64,000 nt of DNA. Origin: Anniella stebbinsi (taxonomy: Eukaryota; Chordata; Lepidosauria; Squamata; Anniellidae). Of the stretch, positions 60,378 through 64,000 are shown in pieces. Made by a program: the position numbers and the translations under genes. Every line of letters starts with the position of its first letter. Position 1 is the stretch's first letter. The notes beneath the pieces were generated by a model, which was not told the DNA's origin, ran no database searches, and saw only the letters and a list, made by a program, of their open reading frames with translations. The DNA is taken from NCBI GenBank assembly GCA_029215795.1, contig JARDYH010000003.1, positions 175,472,382 to 175,536,381 of the forward strand, read 5' to 3'.

Positions 60378-60584
60378 ACGGGGAAGGGCTGTAATTCAAT
60401 AGCAGAGCACCTGGTTTTCATTCAGAAAGTCCAAGGTGCAATCTCTGGCATCTTCAGGAAGGGCTAGGAAAGAATCCTGCCTGAAACCCTGAAGAGTCGC
60501 TGCCAGTCAGTGTCAATAATACTGAGCTAGATGGACCAATGGTGTGAGTCAGTATAAGGCAGCTTCCTAACGTTCCTATGCATT
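60378..60584 (+). mobile_element. tRNA-derived SINE, plus strand
   Basis: Head GGGGAAGGGCTGTAATTCAA, B-box-like AAGGTGCAATCTC, body CTGAAACCCTGAAGAGTCGC and tail TATAAGGCAGCTTCCTAACG. Confidence 0.8.
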
Positions 60585-60599
60585 TTGCAATTTAGCAAA

Positions 60600-60960
60600 T
60601 GTGCATATTTTTATTTATTTCATGTATTTATAATTTCTGTCCCAAGTGTTGGACATTCAGGATAGCTCACACTATTTTGAAAATAACAATTCAATCAGAT
60701 TAAACAATCAACTAAAACCAACCAATAAAACAGCAGCCAAGAAAAGGGCAAGGGTGGGAAGGACCTGGCAGAACACAAACGTCCTAAATGGCAAAAAGTA
60801 CCAAGTCTGGTTGGCCTCCCTAGACAGGCAAGGATGCCAGTGAAGAAGCACCTGATCCAATGAGCCTAATGCATGAAGGATCTCTTGCAATGTCACCAAG
60901 GGGCGCATCACATGAGGCTGTAATGCCACATCTTCCTTCTGGGTTTTTTCTAAGATTATG
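60600..60960 (-). mobile_element. Probable LINE 3' end, minus strand
   Basis: TTTTTATTTATTTCATGTAT, then ATAGCTCACACTATTTTG and AACAATCAACTAAAACC resemble reversed LINE tails. Confidence 0.4.
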
Positions 60961-61363
60961 ATGGACTCCTTTACATGGTGGACACGTGATTTGATCTGAA
61001 TTTGAAACTGACCATTTCTATCTTTTCCGTTACACAGCACCATCTAGTGGCTGAATTATAGTGTAAAACCAGTATTTCACATAGCCGATCAATCAGAATA
61101 ACACCCCTTTTTGCATTTTCCCCAATCTTTTTGAAAGTGGGATAAAATTATAAACCACAACATGGGCCCTGGAAGTTGACAATGTCATGTAAAGGATCTG
61201 CAAACTGCTGTGAACAGTTAATCTTGATCGTACAATATAAGCCTCATGTAACAGGGCTCCAAGTATTCTGGAGCACACTCTCATTGTGCACTCTTACCAT
61301 GCAATCACTTCTTTCATATTGTCAAGTACTCCTTTTTCTAGAGCAAGGATAGGCAGAAAGAAG

Positions 61364-61458
61364 TCTCCAGATATTTTTGGACTTCAGCTCCCAGCATTCC
61401 TAACTGTTAGCCATGCTAGCAAGGGCTTCTGAGGCTTGAAGTCCAAAACATCTGGAGA
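61364..61458. mobile_element. Fold-back MITE (CTCCAGATGT family)
   Basis: TCTCCAGATATTTTTGGACT pairs with AGTCCAAAACATCTGGAGA. Confidence 0.65.
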
Positions 61459-62742
61459 TTTACCTTCTCCCCACCTTGTGGTTCAGCTAGGGCTGGACCT
61501 TGGGGCCAAAGTCCAGGCCCAGAACTCAGTGGGGCCAAATGATTACCCAGGGAGTGGCAGGTGAAGAGGGCATCAGGGCAGCCAAAGCAAACTCCATTTT
61601 ATTCCTGTAGATATGAGGGTGCTATGATACAAGTGAGTTTAAAATGCAAAACTGCACATGCTCAGATAATTTGTTTTGATTGGCAAAATGTTTTGTTATT
61701 ATTGTACTAATATATTAGGAATGTAGGAGTTGTTGCAAATTATGGAATGGTGGCTTGTTGTGGGGTGAAGAGAAGTCTTACTTGTGTGTTTCACAACTGA
61801 AGAAATACACATGGCTATGTAAAGTGCCCCCCATCGTATAAGACTTTTAAGACAAAGGTCTAAAATTACCTAGCTGCATTACTATGCTTACACCTATTCT
61901 AGAGTGCAACCAGATGCATGTAAAGTGTATTTTACCATTTCTAATGTATTGGGAAATTGTAAATTTCTGAAGGTTTTCCTTCTCAGAATGAATAGTGCCT
62001 GAGTTTATTCAACCTTTTTGTGGTGTCTTTCTTTCTAAACATTTTGGTCATGATTCAAAAGAAATAATGTGCCTAAACAAGAGTCATGGATCAGGAGACA
62101 GAGCTCTCTTTGCCATGTTTTGACACATTCCCAGAGCTAAAGTTATGAGCTCCTGTTCAGTCTGAAGCAATGACTTGCCTCTTTAGCACTCAGAGCTGCT
62201 ACAACAATAATAAAGAAGGTGCCATCTTGAAATGCTTGGGCACCATGACCGAATAGCAACAAAGGAAGTGGGAGTATGGGGCGGAAAAGAGCAGAGCAGT
62301 ACGTGCATGATAGGTTGCTACACTGCATCTATACAGCATCTTCTGGAAAGCTGCATTGGCATCAACCAATGATGCCACTAGTCTGAACACATTGCTAAGC
62401 ATCCACCAGTAATAGCACATTGCAGGATTGTCTTTCCTGCTGCTCAACCACTCAACTGTGGCAAATGATATGACATTTTTCATTTGTCTTAATTCATGTG
62501 GCCAGAATTTGCAGCATTCATTCCCCTGGAACATGTGGCCCACAGGAGGGTCATTAGAGATGTCAGCAGGCCTATGCAAGCTGGGAACCAAGATTTGGGC
62601 AAGCCAGATAGCAGGCCCTACATTACCTACCCATACTCTGCTAATGCACTGCACAAATTGGCATGTTCAAGCCATGTATTTATACAGATATATCTAAACA
62701 GAGAGAAATATAGCCACCAATCGAATTGGGAAAATGTCATAC

Positions 62743-62954
62743 CTTATATCCAGGTTTCCTCCCTCGCTTCTTTGGGATCTTCACAACTGGTAAAGAGCCA
62801 GCTGGTGCAGAATAAAGATTATGAACAGCCATTTTCATAGGAGTAGAATGGAGTGGGGGTCTTCCTCTTTTTCTCCCCGGTATTCTGGGAGACTGCATGT
62901 CACCAGTATCCAGTCTTGGGGGCAGTGATGGCAAGTGATTCATAAGTAATGGAG
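62743..62954 (-). CDS. SCML4: SCML4 first coding exon seen (AT-hook-like N-terminus)
   Basis: The exon follows a pyrimidine-rich stretch ending in AG (62956-62955) and ends ...GGATATAAG before a GTATG donor. The open frame has Met at 62943 (MNHLPSLPP) and a second Met 15 codons on (MQSPRIPGRKRGRPP). From memory the human protein begins near this second Met, so either could be the true start. If the frame continues upstream of 62943 it reads on to the acceptor without a stop, so an in-frame upstream exon is also possible. Two basic AT-hook-like motifs are visible, GRKRGRPP and KKRGRKPGYK, which in this family suggest DNA or chromatin binding. The exon ends in phase 0 after the Lys of PGYK. Confidence 0.93.
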
Positions 62955-63084
62955 CTGTAATTTAAAAATAAAAGAGAGAGAGAGGGGAAAAGATGTATTG
63001 ATAAAAATGGAGAAAACATAGACACAATTTTCTTTTGTTTTTAATTTGGAATCTCATTTATTATCAACAGGAAATGATAGTACA

Positions 63085-63180
63085 GATCTACAATCCTAAC
63101 TACACTTACTAGGGAATACGTTCCATTGAACGCAGTAGAACTTACTTTTGAGTAAACATGCATAAGATTGTGCTGCATAT
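63085..63180 (+). repeat. Palindromic interspersed repeat
   Basis: ACAATCCTAACTACACTTAC near the start pairs loosely with GAGTAAACATGCATAAGATT near the end. Same repeat type as 34905. Confidence 0.55.
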
Positions 63181-63639
63181 ATTGTTACAGAGGAAACAAT
63201 TATACAAAAGGTTACTGATGCGTCACCAAAAAAGAGGAAAAAAGATTACACCAATCTGCATAAAATTTGCACATGAAAATGTATTTGTATAGATACAAAT
63301 TTAAAAGTAATTATTATAATTTAGATTGAAATACTGTCCATCTCACCATAGTGTGAAAGACTGTAGCCAGTTGACCTGTAGCCAGTTGACCATTTTCAGC
63401 TTTCACAGGAATGTGGTAGGGGAGACTTCATAGGAATTGCCTACGGTATCCATGATCATCAGCCACACTACAATTCACAATGGGCCCACCAACCAAAGAA
63501 AGGATTCATTTCCCCCACTTTGAAATTAGGGAGCTGGGAAACTGCAATATCCTCACCTTAGGGCGATGATGGTTAAATCCTATACTAACAATGCATTTGT
63601 TGTACTGTATAATGGTCACCTAGAAAAAGATTAAACCCA

Positions 63640-64000
63640 TCTCTACTGGAAATTGTACAAAGCAATATAATAATCAATTCCTCCTTAAGAGAGGGAGCAA
63701 TACCAACCTCTTTTGAAGAGGTAATAATCAAACCACTCCTGAATAAACCTAATCAGAAATGGAGGACAACTATAAGCCAGTTGCTCACATCCCCTTTCTG
63801 GGCAAATTGCTCAAATGACTCCAGGTAGTCTGGGATGAAGCTGATTTTCTAGATCCACTTCAATCTAGCTTCAAGCCCAGTGTTAGGACAGAAACTGCCT
63901 TGGTCACCCTGTGGAATTATCTTTGCAAAAGAAAGATTGAGGGGCACTACAGCCCTGTTAGTTCTCTTGAACTTCTCAGTGGCTTTTGATACCATCAACT
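63640..64000 (+). mobile_element. LINE reverse-transcriptase fragment
   Basis: Degraded plus-strand coding resembles the RT core: P-F-L-G-K-L-L, then D-F-L-D-P-L-Q-S-S-F and T-E-T-A-L-V-T-L, then SGF-Y-like sequence near the edge. It is shifted and interrupted, and continues past 64000. Confidence 0.75.

Larger units (their letters stand above)
38141..62742 (-). other. SCML4: SCML4 intron, 24.6 kb
   Basis: GT-AG intron on the minus strand and the largest of the locus. It carries the 6.4 kb Harbinger transposon and its 500-bp relative, two hAT MITEs, the 137-bp-arm hairpin, several other MITEs, LINE ends and a SINE. Stretches where I recognise nothing: 39240-39930, 40840-42300 apart from a duplicated 50-bp segment, 48760-50160, 50330-52050, 52095-52920, 54065-55035, 55810-56450, 57575-58285, 58615-58975 and 61480-62740. 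Confidence 0.8.
7226..62954 (-). other. SCML4: SCML4 locus (partial gene, six exons seen)
   Basis: Six minus-strand exons link in order with GT donors, AG acceptors and compatible phases, giving 379 codons from the first Met with no stop. The product matches SCML4 as I recall the vertebrate protein: a nuclear polycomb-group-like protein related to Drosophila Sex comb on midleg. It has AT-hook-like basic motifs, a SLED domain and a C-terminal SAM (SPM-type) domain, and lacks the MBT repeats of SCMH1 and SCML2. The last exon (second half of the SAM domain, about 41 residues, and the 3' UTR) was not found in 1-7225. The N-terminal exon begins at an acceptor, so at least one upstream exon lies past 64000. 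No promoter is in the window. Confidence 0.93.
62955..64000 (-). other. SCML4: Partial upstream intron of SCML4
   Basis: This lies upstream of the first coding exon seen, which starts at a splice acceptor. It holds a palindromic MITE-like stretch near 63090-63180, a tandem duplication of TGTAGCCAGTTGACC near 63362-63392, and a degraded LINE reverse-transcriptase fragment from about 63640 to the edge. No promoter or 5' UTR exon was recognised. Confidence 0.7.

Overview
The window is a stretch of vertebrate nuclear DNA, most likely from a squamate reptile. The repeats point that way: CR1-type and other non-LTR LINE 3' ends, tRNA-derived SINEs, abundant hAT and PIF/Harbinger elements, and many microsatellites. 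There are no operons, rRNA genes, tRNA genes or CRISPR arrays. Identifications of protein families are from memory of the families, not from a search.

One host gene is recognisable. Six exons on the minus strand, at 62743-62954, 38011-38140, 34400-34600, 30035-30226, 20290-20556 and 7226-7371, join with matching splice phases and GT-AG borders. They give one open frame of 379 codons that matches SCML4 (Scm polycomb group protein like 4): an AT-hook-like basic N-terminus, a SLED domain and the first half of a C-terminal SAM/SPM domain. The exon for the second half of the SAM domain was not found and should lie left of position 1. Any 5' UTR exons should lie right of position 64000. The rest of the window is intron: about 12.9, 9.5, 4.2, 3.4 and 24.6 kb between the exons, plus two partial introns at the edges.

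The introns are full of mobile DNA. The largest piece is a 6.4 kb PIF/Harbinger transposon (42331-48747) in the 24.6 kb intron. It has paired inverted termini, a 3-bp target duplication, a decayed DDE transposase (two frameshifts; the expected catalytic Glu reads Lys) and a decayed Myb/SANT-like partner gene. A 500-bp non-autonomous relative lies at 57069-57568. Five hAT-type MITEs (7976, 30689, 32820, 55044, 58292) have perfect 8-bp target duplications. One of them (30689-31247) is a GC-rich patch with a perfect 42-bp-arm palindrome that could pass for a CpG island.

There are also a near-perfect 137-bp-arm hairpin at 59422-59712, several fold-back MITE families, and nested insertions that give a relative age order. 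Long stretches of intron (for example 12000-14340, 16000-17850, 31250-32550 and 51000-52050) show nothing I can name.
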